Both the position numbers and the translations under genes were made by a program. A model generated the notes under the pieces. It was not told the DNA's origin. It was given only the letters and a program-made list of their open reading frames with translations, and made no database searches. A stretch of 64,000 bases of DNA from Drosophila miranda (taxonomy: Eukaryota; Arthropoda; Insecta; Diptera; Drosophilidae), in contig NC_046675.1 in the NCBI RefSeq assembly GCF_003369915.1, forward strand, positions 17,236,001 through 17,300,000, given 5' to 3'. Numbering within the stretch: the stretch's first letter is position 1; each line of letters starts with the position of its first letter. Shown here in pieces: positions 1 to 10,189 of this stretch.

Positions 1-1298
1 GTACTGTGCTGAAGCCCTCGCCCATCGACAGCATTGAGCGTCCTATGTATGTGGATTGCGGTGCGGACTTCACTCTGGTCATGACCACCGATCACATTGT
101 GCGCGCCTTTGGCGGCAACTCCAATGGGCAGTGTGGCAGAGATCAGGGGGCCGGCCTAGAGCGTATGCGACAGCGTGTTGTCTGCCTGCCAACGACCAAG
201 CGATTGATGCGCTTCGAGAGCCAGTGTGTGGAGGCTCCCGTGGAGATCAATCTGCCACGGCCACGCATTCGTCTAGACCAGGATCCAATTAGATACCTGA
301 AGGTCATGCCGCCATATCAGCCACACTTCTTGCAGCCAGCCAACATTAGCTTCGATCAGCGCTACTCCATAGGAACCCCCATATACAAGAGCAGTACAGA
401 GCAGGCGGCCACTGGACAGGATTCGGATGATCTGCTTAGCAGCTTGGAGAATCTGAGCCAGAACGATGCCAGTTTCTCGTACACCGCACCGCCTATGATG
501 CAAACCGATGCAAACAGCTCCCTGGACATGGATTATTCGCCCGAAGAGCAGAGCTATGCTCCGCTGGCGGAACAAATGACAGCGGGGGGAATAGGCACGG
601 GAATGCCAGCCAATGCAGCGGCGCTTTTAGGGGGCGATGACGATGTCAGCACCTTCACAGCGAGTTCTGAGGGCACGCTGGGAGGGACGGCTCTGCAGCA
701 GTTGCGTCATTATATACATTACTGCTTGTATGCCTTCCACGGGCTGTATAACCCCGACAAGATCGGGGAGTGCGCCCGTCCGCATCGGAACGAGTACCGG
801 ATTCGGATTTGCATGCTCAACTTTAGGTTTGTGGAGGCCTTCCGGCTCTGCCTGCAGAGCTGCGACAGTGCCCAGCGCACCCTGAAGCTCTTCGAGTACT
901 TCAGCAAGGACACGGGCTACGTGCCGCTGCGGAGATCCGATCTCAAGCATCTCATCTATTATATGTGCTTGCATTGCCTCGAGCGCAAGTTCGATATGCT
1001 CGAGTGTGAGCGTTACTTTATGGCCGATCTCGACTACTATCTGCTGGAGCTGGCCTATGTGTTTTACTTTAACAACAACAACTCGACCCTGGAGCAGAAT
1101 CTCAATCAGAAGTTCAAGATGCTGATTGCGGCGGCAGCAGACAACAACCAAGCGGCGTTAGCCAACTCCGCCTCCGGGCAGCAGCAGCTGCTGCAGGACA
1201 CGGATGTCATATTCGATAGCTTTACGGTGAAGTTCAAGACGATTCTGTGCCAGCGCTTGCTCACCTACTCGGACTGTGAGGTGTCTACTGCCAATTAG
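1..1298 (+). CDS. RCC1-repeat protein, C-terminal exon (5' incomplete)
   Basis: The frame is open from the window edge (first full codon at base 3) to a TAG at 1296-1298, so this is the last coding exon of a longer gene. The start shows an RCC1-type blade: a CGADFTLVMT segment followed by FGGNSNGQCGR. A low-complexity Ser/Asp/Ala linker follows (about residues 130-225). The end is a helical, Tyr/Leu/Cys-rich region of about 170 residues that I cannot assign to a named domain. RCC1-repeat proteins are often nucleotide exchange factors for small GTPases. The Rab exchange factor claret, which lies in the same fly chromosome region as I remember it, is a candidate, but I did not confirm it and give no symbol. 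The 3' UTR probably ends near the AATAAA at about 1485-1490. Confidence 0.7.
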   Translation, partial: TVLKPSPIDSIERPMYVDCGADFTLVMTTDHIVRAFGGNSNGQCGRDQGAGLERMRQRVVCLPTTKRLMRFESQCVEAPVEINLPRPRIRLDQDPIRYLKVMPPYQPHFLQPANISFDQRYSIGTPIYKSSTEQAATGQDSDDLLSSLENLSQNDASFSYTAPPMMQTDANSSLDMDYSPEEQSYAPLAEQMTAGGIGTGMPANAAALLGGDDDVSTFTASSEGTLGGTALQQLRHYIHYCLYAFHGLYNPDKIGECARPHRNEYRIRICMLNFRFVEAFRLCLQSCDSAQRTLKLFEYFSKDTGYVPLRRSDLKHLIYYMCLHCLERKFDMLECERYFMADLDYYLLELAYVFYFNNNNSTLEQNLNQKFKMLIAAAADNNQAALANSASGQQQLLQDTDVIFDSFTVKFKTILCQRLLTYSDCEVSTAN

Positions 1299-1967
1299 CA
1301 TTGACCTCGGCCTCCTCCTCCTCCTCCGCCTGCTCTGACTCTGAATTCTGCCTTGGCATAGGTGTTCAGAGTTTGGCATCGTGTTTCGTCGTGTTTTAGG
1401 TTTTTTGTTTGTTGTGCAACTTCATGCCACACTTAATACACACACACACACACATACCAACTTATCCCCCCTCTACCCCTGCCCAATAAATGTTTACGCG
1501 TAATTATTATACCCATAATTGTTGTTTGCGGTTATTTATACACAGAATCATCATACACAAATCAAATGCTTTTTACAGGCGCCTGTTATTTAAACAAAAA
1601 TAATTAAGAGGACAAACAAATTGTTTAAAGAATCGAATTTTTTGTAATGCTTTGTTTGCAAATTGCCTTCGCCCCGTTTTTATTTCTGTTTAATCAATAA
1701 ATTATTAAAAATAAAGCAAAGACATTCTCGGCCACACAATAATTCTCCAACAGCTCACCGGTCGAGGAGATGGATGCTGCAGGCTGCAGGATACAGACCT
1801 TTTGTTATATTTTATTCGATATTCAGCTTGTGATTTGCAATTATTTAATAAAACAAAAGTAGATTTAAAATAATTATACACGCATATACATACATACTAT
1901 ATATATGATTAACAATAAAAATACGTTTATATACAAGTAAAACAAAAGAAGGGAAGCGAAATCCTTT
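1299..1967. other. Convergent 3' UTR region
   Basis: This AT-rich stretch separates two convergent genes. It holds a short CA run (about 1437-1454) and several AATAAA-like signals on both strands. I see no coding potential or RNA gene. Confidence 0.6.
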
Positions 1968-3332
1968 CTACAGCTTGAGCTTTATGTTGTCTGTGGTCCA
2001 TCGCTTGCTCTGCAGCGACTTGAGTGCATTCTCACAGTAGAACTGCTCCTCGGACCGTTCGGGCAGGGTCTCCCTGAGCTGCTTCAGTTCCTGCTGCTGC
2101 TTCAGCCCCGCCATGGCATCTATCACAGCCTTAATGCACTTCACCTTCTGTGCGAGGGCCAACTTTTCGCCGCTGTTGCCCATCTTGGAGAGGAACAGCT
2201 GCAGCACCGTCGACGGCGCGTGCAGTTCATAGAGACGAACCACGGCTAGCGTCAGGTCGAAGCTAATGTGAAATTGCTTGGACTTCAGGGGATGCCAGGT
2301 GGGCACACGTTCGAAGATGCACTCCAAGTCAGCGTACGCCTGAGCCTGGGCCCGTTCGTTCAGAGCAGTCCATTCGTATTGGGCCGGCGAGATTTGTTGG
2401 TCGGCAGCAAAGCGCTGCGGGGCAATGGGCTTCAGCATGTCCTGTTCTTTCCAATTGTTATTTTGCTGACAGCACACGTATAGCAGCTCGATGGGCGTGG
2501 GTTGATCGCCCAGTTGCTTGCCAGCAGTGCCCTCTCTTTCCATTAAAAGTTGCATCTTCAGTGCGGCGTGGAAAACTTGCTCGTACAGTGGAATAATGCC
2601 CACACCTGCATTGGCATACGCATCTACCAGGCGCTGAAGATGTTGCTTTCGCAAAGGGGCGTCGTCGCTGGCCAGTGCCGCTTGAAACTGTTTGAGGGCT
2701 GCCTCCTGGTGGCGGCCAAAGCGTTGCAGCAGATCAATGTGGCTGCTCACGTCGCCACTTTCGCGCAAATAACTGAGGTACTGTTCCAAAGCCTTTGGTC
2801 GTTGCTTTAGAATAGCGTGGAATTGCGCCGGGTTCAATGTGCGTTTAAGGAAGAGCAGAACAGTGACTACCGCATGGCCTCCACCATGGCTGAGAAGCGT
2901 ATCCAACAGTTGCTGCTTCTCATGCAGGGACCTGAACATCTCCAATGGTGCCGTCTTTCCCTGCAGCAACTTTTGCGCCGTGGCGTCCAGATCGGGACTG
3001 TATAGAGTGCTCTGGATTTGTCGACGCAACAGCTTTAGCTCCTCGTCGGGGGAGACGCCCTTGTGGATGACGCGCTCGTCAAGGTTCTGCTCTTGAAGTA
3101 CTAGCTTTAACGCCTCCTCACTCAGAATGGCTTTGATGGAGAGATGATTCAAGGCGGGGCTGTTTTCAAAACTCGCCTCGGAAATGGTATCGTCGCTAAA
3201 GATTCCATTGTTCTCCCACTTGTTGCAAGGCAGCTCTGTGCTCACGATATCCACCTCGTCCTCATCATCGAAGCTGAAAGCGGTACGCGAGGATCTGTTC
3301 CAATAGCTCTCGCTATCAAATTGTACGTCCAT
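1968..3332 (-). CDS. Vps16B: Vps16B / SPE-39 (VIPAS39) endolysosomal trafficking protein
   Basis: This is one uninterrupted exon of 454 codons, close to the length of human VIPAS39 (493). The N-terminus is acidic and disordered ([14 protein letters not shown]). The rest is an alpha-helical Vps16-C-like region in which I recognise the family pattern [20 protein letters not shown], then repeated helices to the C-terminus. Family members bind the SM protein Vps33B and act in endosome/phagosome-to-lysosome maturation; the fly gene is also called full-of-bacteria. The ATG at 3330-3332 follows AAGA and is the first in frame. The gene is divergent from NAA20, 188 bp between starts, with a DRE between them. 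The assignment rests on remembered family similarity. Confidence 0.85.
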   Translation of the reverse strand: MDVQFDSESYWNRSSRTAFSFDDEDEVDIVSTELPCNKWENNGIFSDDTISEASFENSPALNHLSIKAILSEEALKLVLQEQNLDERVIHKGVSPDEELKLLRRQIQSTLYSPDLDATAQKLLQGKTAPLEMFRSLHEKQQLLDTLLSHGGGHAVVTVLLFLKRTLNPAQFHAILKQRPKALEQYLSYLRESGDVSSHIDLLQRFGRHQEAALKQFQAALASDDAPLRKQHLQRLVDAYANAGVGIIPLYEQVFHAALKMQLLMEREGTAGKQLGDQPTPIELLYVCCQQNNNWKEQDMLKPIAPQRFAADQQISPAQYEWTALNERAQAQAYADLECIFERVPTWHPLKSKQFHISFDLTLAVVRLYELHAPSTVLQLFLSKMGNSGEKLALAQKVKCIKAVIDAMAGLKQQQELKQLRETLPERSEEQFYCENALKSLQSKRWTTDNIKLKL

Positions 3333-3520
3333 TCTTATCTTTTGTTTTGTTGTGAAATATCGTGGTGGTGATTTTTTCGGGATTTAATATATGTATGTAC
3401 ATACATACATATATGTATAGTTGTCGTGTTCGATAGTCGATTACAATCGATACAACTACACGACATACATATATATATGAATACGATGCGGCAGGATAGG
3501 ATATCTGATAAATCAACAAA
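3333..3520. promoter_or_regulatory. Bidirectional promoter with DRE (Vps16B/NAA20)
   Basis: The 188 bp between the divergent start codons contains AATCGATA at 3445-3452, which matches the DNA replication-related element bound by DREF (WATCGATW). A near-match, CGATAGTCGAT, lies just to its left. DREs are typical of fly housekeeping promoters. No TATA box is evident at a fitting position. Motif match only. Confidence 0.55.
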
Positions 3521-4126
3521 ATGACTACATTGCGGCCTTTCACTTTCGACGATCTTTTTAAATTCAACAATGTCAACTTGGACCCACTTACGGAAACATA
3601 CGGAATGTCCTTCTACACACAGTACCTGGTTAAGTGGTCGGAGTACTTTCAGCTGGCCGAATCGCCCAGTGGCCAAATTATGGGCTACATTATGGGCAAA
3701 GTGGAGGGACGCATGGAAAACTGGCACGGCCATGTGACGGCTCTAACTGTGTCGCCCGACTACAGACGGCTCGGTATAGCTGCACTACTGATGAACTTCT
3801 TGGAAGACATATCGGAGAAGTAGTTACTGGGCCATGGTCCCGCAGCAGGGAAAAGAGATCAAATAATTCAACTGCATTGTCTCCCTAGGAAGCGGGCGTA
3901 CTTTGTGGATCTGTTCGTGCGCAAGAGCAACGATGTGGCCATCAAAATGTACACGAACCTCGGCTACATCATATACCGCACCATACTCGACTACTACGCG
4001 GGCGATCAGGACGAGGATGCACACGATATGCGCAAGGCATTGTCCAGAGACGTTAATAAGAAATCGGTCATACCGCACACGCAACCTGTACGAATTGGAG
4101 ATGCAGATGTGGCAGATTTGGAATGA
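3521..4126 (+). CDS. Naa20: NAA20, catalytic subunit of N-terminal acetyltransferase B
   Basis: Two exons (3521-3819 and 3889-4126) join through a 69-bp GT-AG intron that splits a Lys codon. The product is 178 aa, the same length as human NAA20. It is a GNAT fold: the start MTTLRPFTFDDLFKFNNVNL, the central VTALTVSPDYRRLGIA (acetyl-CoA loop R-x-x-G-x-A), VDLFVRKSNDVAIKMYTNLGY, and the late YDM-like HDMRKALSRD segment are all as expected. NatB acetylates Met-Asp/Glu/Asn/Gln N-termini co-translationally at the ribosome, together with NAA25. Without the splice the frame would stop right after LEDISEK, so the intron is needed. An ATTAAA signal lies about 55 bp downstream of the stop. Flies have more than one NAA20 paralogue; I cannot say which this is. 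Confidence 0.92.
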
Positions 4127-4268
4127 TCTGAACGGAATCAGTTGATTATAGTGCCTGCAGTTAAATTTAGTTAGAGATATATTAAATATTAAATCTAGAA
4201 TCACTTTTTTCAACGCCCAAAAATAGAACACTTGTATTTATTCGGAATTAGACTTAATTTTTGTTTCT

Positions 4269-6047
4269 TCATGGCTGCTTTTCGTCTTTTGGAAGTTTCT
4301 GGGTTCTGTAAATATTTTAATTTACTAGTCAATATATTCACTGTGCCCATACCTTCCCATAACTTAACCATAACTTACATGACACGCAGCTCTTCCAAAG
4401 TGGGAACACTCAAACGAGATGGCATGCCCTCCCGATCGCCCTGTTGGATCTCCTGCGAATGCTTTTTCAGCTTGTGGGAACGACAATTGGCATTGCAGGC
4501 AAATGTTTTTCCGCAATAGTTACAGATATAGGGTCTTAGACCCGTGTGGCTAAGCAAATGCGTCTTCAGAGTCTTTGACCGTTTGAAGAGGGCTCCGCAG
4601 ACCTCACATTTCAAGTTACGCTCCTCCTTATGAACCACCTTGTGCATGTTCCAGGTGCGTCGCGTTTGCAGCTTCTTTCCGCAAATATTGCATATAAAGC
4701 TAGGATCCTCGTGGATCTGACAGTGAACCTTCAGACGAGCCCGATTCTTGAAACCCGCCTTGCATACGGGACACTCAAAAGGACGACTCTCTGTATGGAC
4801 CAGCTTGTGTTCATTTAACGCTGTTAATGTCTTCAGCTGCTTGCCACAACTGTCGCACACGAATGGCTTGACATTTTCGTGCATACCCTCCTTGTGCAGC
4901 CTCAGGGCCGATACCGACGAGAGTGTCTTATGGCAGAGGTCGCAGCTCGTGTTCTTATCCATCTTCACCTTGCGAACGATTCTCTGGCACTCTTCTTGAT
5001 CGATATGCTTCTCGTAGGAGGCACGATTCCTGTAAGTTTTGCCGCATCTCTTGCATTCCATACGACAGCGTTTGCTGGGATGTTCCAACCTGAGAGATTT
5101 ACTTTTCGTCTCGTCGTTGTCCGTACGAGAGTTTTCATCAGTTGGAGATGCACTTATTGGTGGTTCAATCGCGAGTGTCGCGGGACTAGGTTGTTCGTGT
5201 AGAAGTTCTTGATCATCATCATAATTGACAGACACATCCGGCTTGATATCTTCGTCGTCTGCACCACAAGGTGCTTCCAAACTCGAATCAATCCGCTCGT
5301 GATGTCGTTTTATGAAGTCCGGTTCAGCAATTAAAACATTTTCTGCTTCCAAATCATTTATGATGGCATCCATATTGTTCTTCAATAGCTTTTCGCCTTG
5401 AAAAAATGGACTTAAATCTACAAATTCCTGCTTGTTGTCGGATGGAGTGTTTTTAAATTGTTGTTTCTGGCTTTCCTCCGCTCCCTGTATTCTCTTCGCT
5501 TGCTTGGGTAGGCTTCCAGATTCATTTAATACCTCTACGTGGTCTTGATAAATGAGATCTTGCACGGAAACTTCAGTTTCCAGTTCTATTGGTTTGGCAG
5601 GACTGGGCTCGGTCTCTGGCACTGGCATCGGCTTGATAATGTGCGACCAGTCGTCCTCGCAGAGTCCATACTGCTGTCTGAGAGCTAATACATCCAGCTG
5701 TTTATTCTGCTCGGTCTCTGTGCGGCGCAGAACCTCAAAGATGGCCTGCACCTTGGTGACATGCTCAGCAAAATCGATTAGTTCACTTATCAGGGTGTAG
5801 CACTCTGTGCAAAGGACGCTGCTTAGCTCATCCTCCAGTCGCATCTACGGAACAAAAGTCGTATTATCTCTGGCTTTATTCGCTTACAGAAACTTACATG
5901 CACCTCGAAATATCTGCGGATGGCCATAATCATGACATTGTCCCAGGTTCCCTGACCTTTCTCATTCGTATAAACTTTCACATTGCCGCGCACATCGTCC
6001 TTGGCACACAGACGGCACCAATTCAGCCAGTGGCTATCCGCCATCAT
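4269..6047 (-). CDS. ZAD C2H2 zinc-finger transcription factor (paralogue 1)
   Basis: Proposed exons are 6047-5898, 5844-4379 and 4305-4269, giving 550 aa. Residues ~10-85 form a ZAD zinc-binding dimerisation domain (WCRLCAKDDV ... LCTECYTLI); the first intron (53 bp) splits it after codon 50. A long acidic linker follows, then seven zinc fingers between ~275 and ~525, the first of C2HC type. The frame seems to end at 4375 with VM-stop, but that stop lies inside a strong GTAAGT donor (4378). An acceptor at 4306-4307 leads to a short last exon adding ITQKLPKDEKQP. The paralogue at 8073-9627 has the same arrangement, which supports it. ZAD fingers are an insect-expanded family of nuclear DNA-binding proteins. 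I do not recognise the specific gene. Confidence 0.82.
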
Positions 6048-8072
6048 TTCGTCATATCATATGATCCCCAGATAGCTAATCCAGTTGCGGTATCTCCAGG
6101 AGATTGCTTTTGTTTACTTTTTGTTCAATTAAATTAGCATGTTTGTTCAGGGTGACCATCTCGCGTAACTGAAAAATCTCGGGAAAAAATACCAAGAACG
6201 CCTTTGCTGAGTTGGTATTTTTATTAGTTGATGTCGGTGGTCGGCCGATATTTCCCCACAAGAAGTTTATTTCGTTTTATTCTGTGTAGCCTGGCACAAG
6301 TTTTCAAATATTCCTACCGCAGTATTTCCTACTGCTCTCAACCAAGCGACAATAAAAGTGAAGCTTAAAACTATGGCAGAAAATCATGGCCTGACCATAC
6401 CTTTCAATATACTAAATGCTAGATGTACTAAAATGACTATCGCGATCAACTATCGTCCGGCGACAGTTGTTGATATGGTTACGTTTATTTATTATTATTT
6501 ATATATTAAATTTAAGGCTAATATAAAATATTAGCTTAAAAAACTATTCGAGCACTAGCTACTAGGGCCTTCAGGTTTGGCTGTTTGTATTTTCTAGGTT
6601 GAGAATATGAAAACATAGAGTACTTGAACTATAAAGAGAGACTTTATTTCCTAATGGATGGTAAGTTGTTCCAAACAACTTCTAGCCAAGACTGACTATT
6701 TTCAATATAATCCGACATGACATTGTTGTCTGACTATTGGGGCTGACTATTGAGTCAGTCTACTAAATCTAGTCCTCCGCCTAATCTTGTTCGTCCCGAA
6801 CTTGTAGTCTCCTCTATAGTAAGGTACCAGTCTCTCGAGATGTATCATTTTTAATTTTTCTCGTCGGATGTCTTTTTTGCATGCGATACACCACATCATT
6901 GATAATTGAACGATAATCCCTTCTTCCTTTGTGGATTAAAAAACAGCACCATGTCGCCATCGTGAAGCCCTTCAGTGTTCGCCATCAGATAGATGTACCT
7001 TATGGCCTTTGTTCTGTCACTCATTAATTGGTAGTGACTTATGAATTTGTGAATCTCGTTCAACTGTTCGAATCTTGTTACCCAATTATTAATAAGCACG
7101 TTCGCCGCTGTCGATGCCTCCTGATTAGGGATCGGATATTTTTCGGGCCACTTGTTGAAATAATCAATTACCGCGTTGGTTGGGAATGGGCCTACGCCAA
7201 CCTACAGACCGCAAAACATCCACGAAGCGGAGCAACCACATCTCGCCGACAAGGAAGGACCATTGGAACCCCTATGCAGCTTTCTGCTGATGGTCGAAGA
7301 AGCAGATGAGCTTCTGCCAAGGAAAGCAGCGGTTCAGGATGAGGCGGGCTGGGCAGAGGCTCCACCAGACTGGCGGACCAATACTCCCGGCCGACAGTTA
7401 TTCGTCGCCTAATCGCCAAAGTAACGGTGTACCTACGCGATCCCACGTGCCCATTAGGAGTTCAACTACTAGAGATGCACGGCGACGACAGCTTTAGAAT
7501 AAAGATCACTCGAAACCGGGCCACCACAGTTATTGCTCGCACCCCATCGAAGTGAAGAGGGGGTGTCAAGGAGCATACGCCCCCTTAAATTTTGTCCACT
7601 AAATATTATTTCTTAGGTATAAGGACCACCCTGGAGGAAGAATCGGGTAAATTAGGTTTAAGCATTTGAGGGCTGCCGTTTGCCGGGGCAGCGGAGAACA
7701 GCCTGCTGCGTAAGGGAGGAGGACCAGGAGTTCGATGCAAACCTTCCGTGTCCACATTTTTTTGGGGAATATATACGTAGGCGCAAGCCTTTTGCTTGAT
7801 CCTGCTCTAAAATAATCACTTGAAAATGAGTGCTTGGAAAATCTTTTAAAAAATGTATTAATTTGTCGAATACAATTTTATGATCAGTGGAGCGGGTCCT
7901 GGCTATCGAGTAATATTAAACGTAATATCAAAACCAACCAGCAGCGCCAGCTGGGCTCCAAGGATGCCAAGCACATAATTTCCTCGGCCGCGGTGCTGAT
8001 TGTTTATGTCAATATGAACTCGATCAGATTTATGTTATAGACCCATAAAACAAGCAAAATATATTGTTTCTG
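6048..8072. other. Intergenic region with decayed transposon sequence
   Basis: About 2 kb lies between the two zinc-finger genes. From 6048 to about 6890 I see only AT-rich DNA with no persuasive frame. An LTR-retrotransposon integrase fossil sits at ~6890-7190 (listed separately). The stretch ~7190-7600 is GC-richer, with broken plus-strand frames (for example TVYLRDPTCPLGVQLLEMHG near 7425-7480) ending before a GGGGGTGTCAAGGAG motif. It looks like further retroelement debris of unknown family. The remaining ~450 bp show nothing I recognise. Confidence 0.5.
6890..7190 (-). mobile_element. Ty3/gypsy-type integrase remnant
   Basis: Read on the minus strand, about 7180-7085 encodes VIDYFNKWPEKYPIPNQEAS, the integrase core pattern of 412/mdg1-like Ty3/gypsy elements. 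It runs on into DGDMVLFFNPQRKKGLS at about 6960-6910, the usual C-terminal integrase segment before the pol end. The part between these two, where the later catalytic residues should lie, is shortened, so it is a deleted fossil. No LTRs are visible nearby. Confidence 0.6.
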
Positions 8073-9627
8073 TCACTCTGAAATTAGTCCTAGCTCTTCT
8101 GCCGCTGCCTCTTCTGCGACCTCTGCTGCCTCCTGTGCTTCCGCTGCTTGCTCCGCCTCCTTTTTTGCTTTTGCCATTTCTCGGGTTCTGCAAAAAATAA
8201 TACAGAAATCAAATCAGTAAATGAATCAACATGTCGAATTTCATATCTCATCACTACATGGCTCGCAGCTCATCCAGCGTGGGGACAGGTATTCGTGAAG
8301 ATTCCTTTTCATCCTCCATCGACGCCTCGCGAGGATGCTTCTTAAGCTTGTGGGCGCGACAATTTGTGTTGCTGGCAAAAGCCTTCCCGCAGTACTTGCA
8401 CACATATGGTCGCAGTCCCGTGTGGCTCAATAGATGTATCTTCATAGCCGTCGAGTTCTTAGAGCCGAGACCGCAAATATCACAGCGGAAGCGGCGCTCA
8501 TCCGTATGCACATACTTGTGCTTGTTTAAGATTGCTCGCGTCTGTAGTTTCTTTCCACATACATTGCACTCAAAGCTTGGGGCACCATGGGTTTGCAAGT
8601 GGACCTATCAGGGAAACTAATTAGGGTTATATCAAGTATCGATGGGGCTGTATTTACTTACCCGGAGTCGGGCCTTGTTTTTGAACGCCGCATTGCAGAC
8701 GTGACAGATGCAGGGGCAGTAGTCAGTGTGCACGAGCTTGTGCTCGACGAGAGCCGTGTATGTTGTCAGCCCCTTTCCGCAAACATCGCAAATGAAGCGT
8801 TTTAGGTTAAAATGGACCTCCATTTTGTGACGCCTCAAAGAAGCGGCAGACGTAAGCGTCTTTTCGCAAATTGAACAGGTGTTCTCCGCAGCTGGGGGAC
8901 TTTTGTTCTCCATCTGAGTATCACAGCTCCCGTAATCAGGTAAGGGAGAATCATCACTTAGGGTGTCTGGTTCGACTTTAATGAAGGGTTTTGGCTCTGT
9001 GCGGGTAGTATGTTTTGCCAATAGAGTGTTTGTATTTGTTGGCAACGTCTTCTTGGTAGTACCTTTGGGACGACCTCGTTTTTTTTTGACTGGCGACACA
9101 GTATGAGTTTCATTATCTGTAGCAATCAGCTCTTCCACAGGCACCTTCTCTTCGAACTGCTCACAGTCCAGGCTCTCTCCCCCGGCGAACGTATCAGTGG
9201 CATCCTCAACGTCGTCGTCACATTCTGTTTTGTACTCGACGGATAGTCCGTACTGCCGACGCAGCTCAAACACATTGAGCGTCTCAGTTGGTTCCGTGTG
9301 TCGCAATAACTCAAAGATTGCCTGTACCTTGTTAACATTTTCGGTGAAGCTAATGAGCTGGCCGATCATGGAGAAGCATTCGGTACACAGCATGCTGCCC
9401 AGTTCCGGTTCCTCCAACGTCATCTAAAGCAGGAAATTAACCAGGGATTCTTTGCCTGCACTTTGTTTGGTACTCACCTCCACATCAAAGCATTTGCTAA
9501 TTATCCTTACAACTTCCTCATCGCCTTCATTATTACGCACCTTGATCTCGGCGTCGTTTTTGGCGCAAAGGCGACACCAGTATAGCCACTGTTTCCTGGA
9601 AGCGGAGTCGGTCACAAATTTACCCAT
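8073..9627 (-). CDS. ZAD C2H2 zinc-finger transcription factor (paralogue 2)
   Basis: Proposed exons are 9627-9478, 9423-8662, 8604-8258 and 8187-8073, giving 457 aa. The ZAD domain (YWCRLCAKNDAEI ... LCTECFSMIGQL) is split by an intron at exactly the position used in paralogue 1. An AT-hook-like KKKRGRPKG lies near residue 170. Six C2H2 fingers follow, the third completed across the 8605-8661 intron (KARLR/VHLQTH). The apparent end DELRAM-stop lies inside a GTAGTG donor (8257), a weaker one than in paralogue 1. Splicing to 8187 adds an Ala/Glu-rich tail (REMAKAKKEAEQAA...). Both genes enter the last exon with the same phase and share its first bases, AACCC. Tandem duplication is the likely origin; the specific gene is not recognised. 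Confidence 0.8.
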
Positions 9628-10040
9628 GATTGATTATTCACATATTTTTTTTTTTACTAGTTTCGCAGGAATACATTTAATTTATTGTTATTTCAATTCA
9701 CTTACATATTGTCGGCGCGTTGTAGAGCTGGTAATCCATCGATACTATCGAATTTTTTTACAGTAATTGTGCAACACTGCTCAATTATTTGTACGCCAGT
9801 GTGAGCAACGTTTAAAGGAAAATATAGAAATTAACAAGCGAATGCATCAGCTGTTGCGGTTTTGTTTATAAATCTTTTGTTCACTATAATATACAAAGAA
9901 AACCTGCGTATGGAGTTTTCTATACCCTTTGCTCTTAAATATACCTTCAAAAATTAACTTTAATAGATTGATGAACTTGATAAAATATAATATATACCAC
10001 GTTCGCTGATAGTTTTAATCAAAAAGACATTTTCCGAAGC
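9628..10040. promoter_or_regulatory. Upstream region of paralogue 2 with DRE-like site
   Basis: ATCGATA at 9738-9744 lies about 110 bp upstream of the zinc-finger gene start and resembles a DREF site. The rest is AT-rich, and no coding frame is visible before the LINE. Confidence 0.35.
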
Positions 10041-10189
10041 TTCTGGGGGTGCCTCACACGCCTACGAAGACGGCGCGAAGAAATTCCCAAAGCTTCATCA
10101 ATTAAGTCGAAAAACCTGGAATTTACTGCATGGCGTTCCGGAATAACTCTTAAAACGGCTCTTGGAACTCCGTCTGGACCCTGAGAAGC

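Noticed and set aside
7834-8040. Short plus-strand frame with QRQLGSKDAKHIISSAAVL
   Set aside because: Too short, with no match I recognise and no splice context; left as intergenic.
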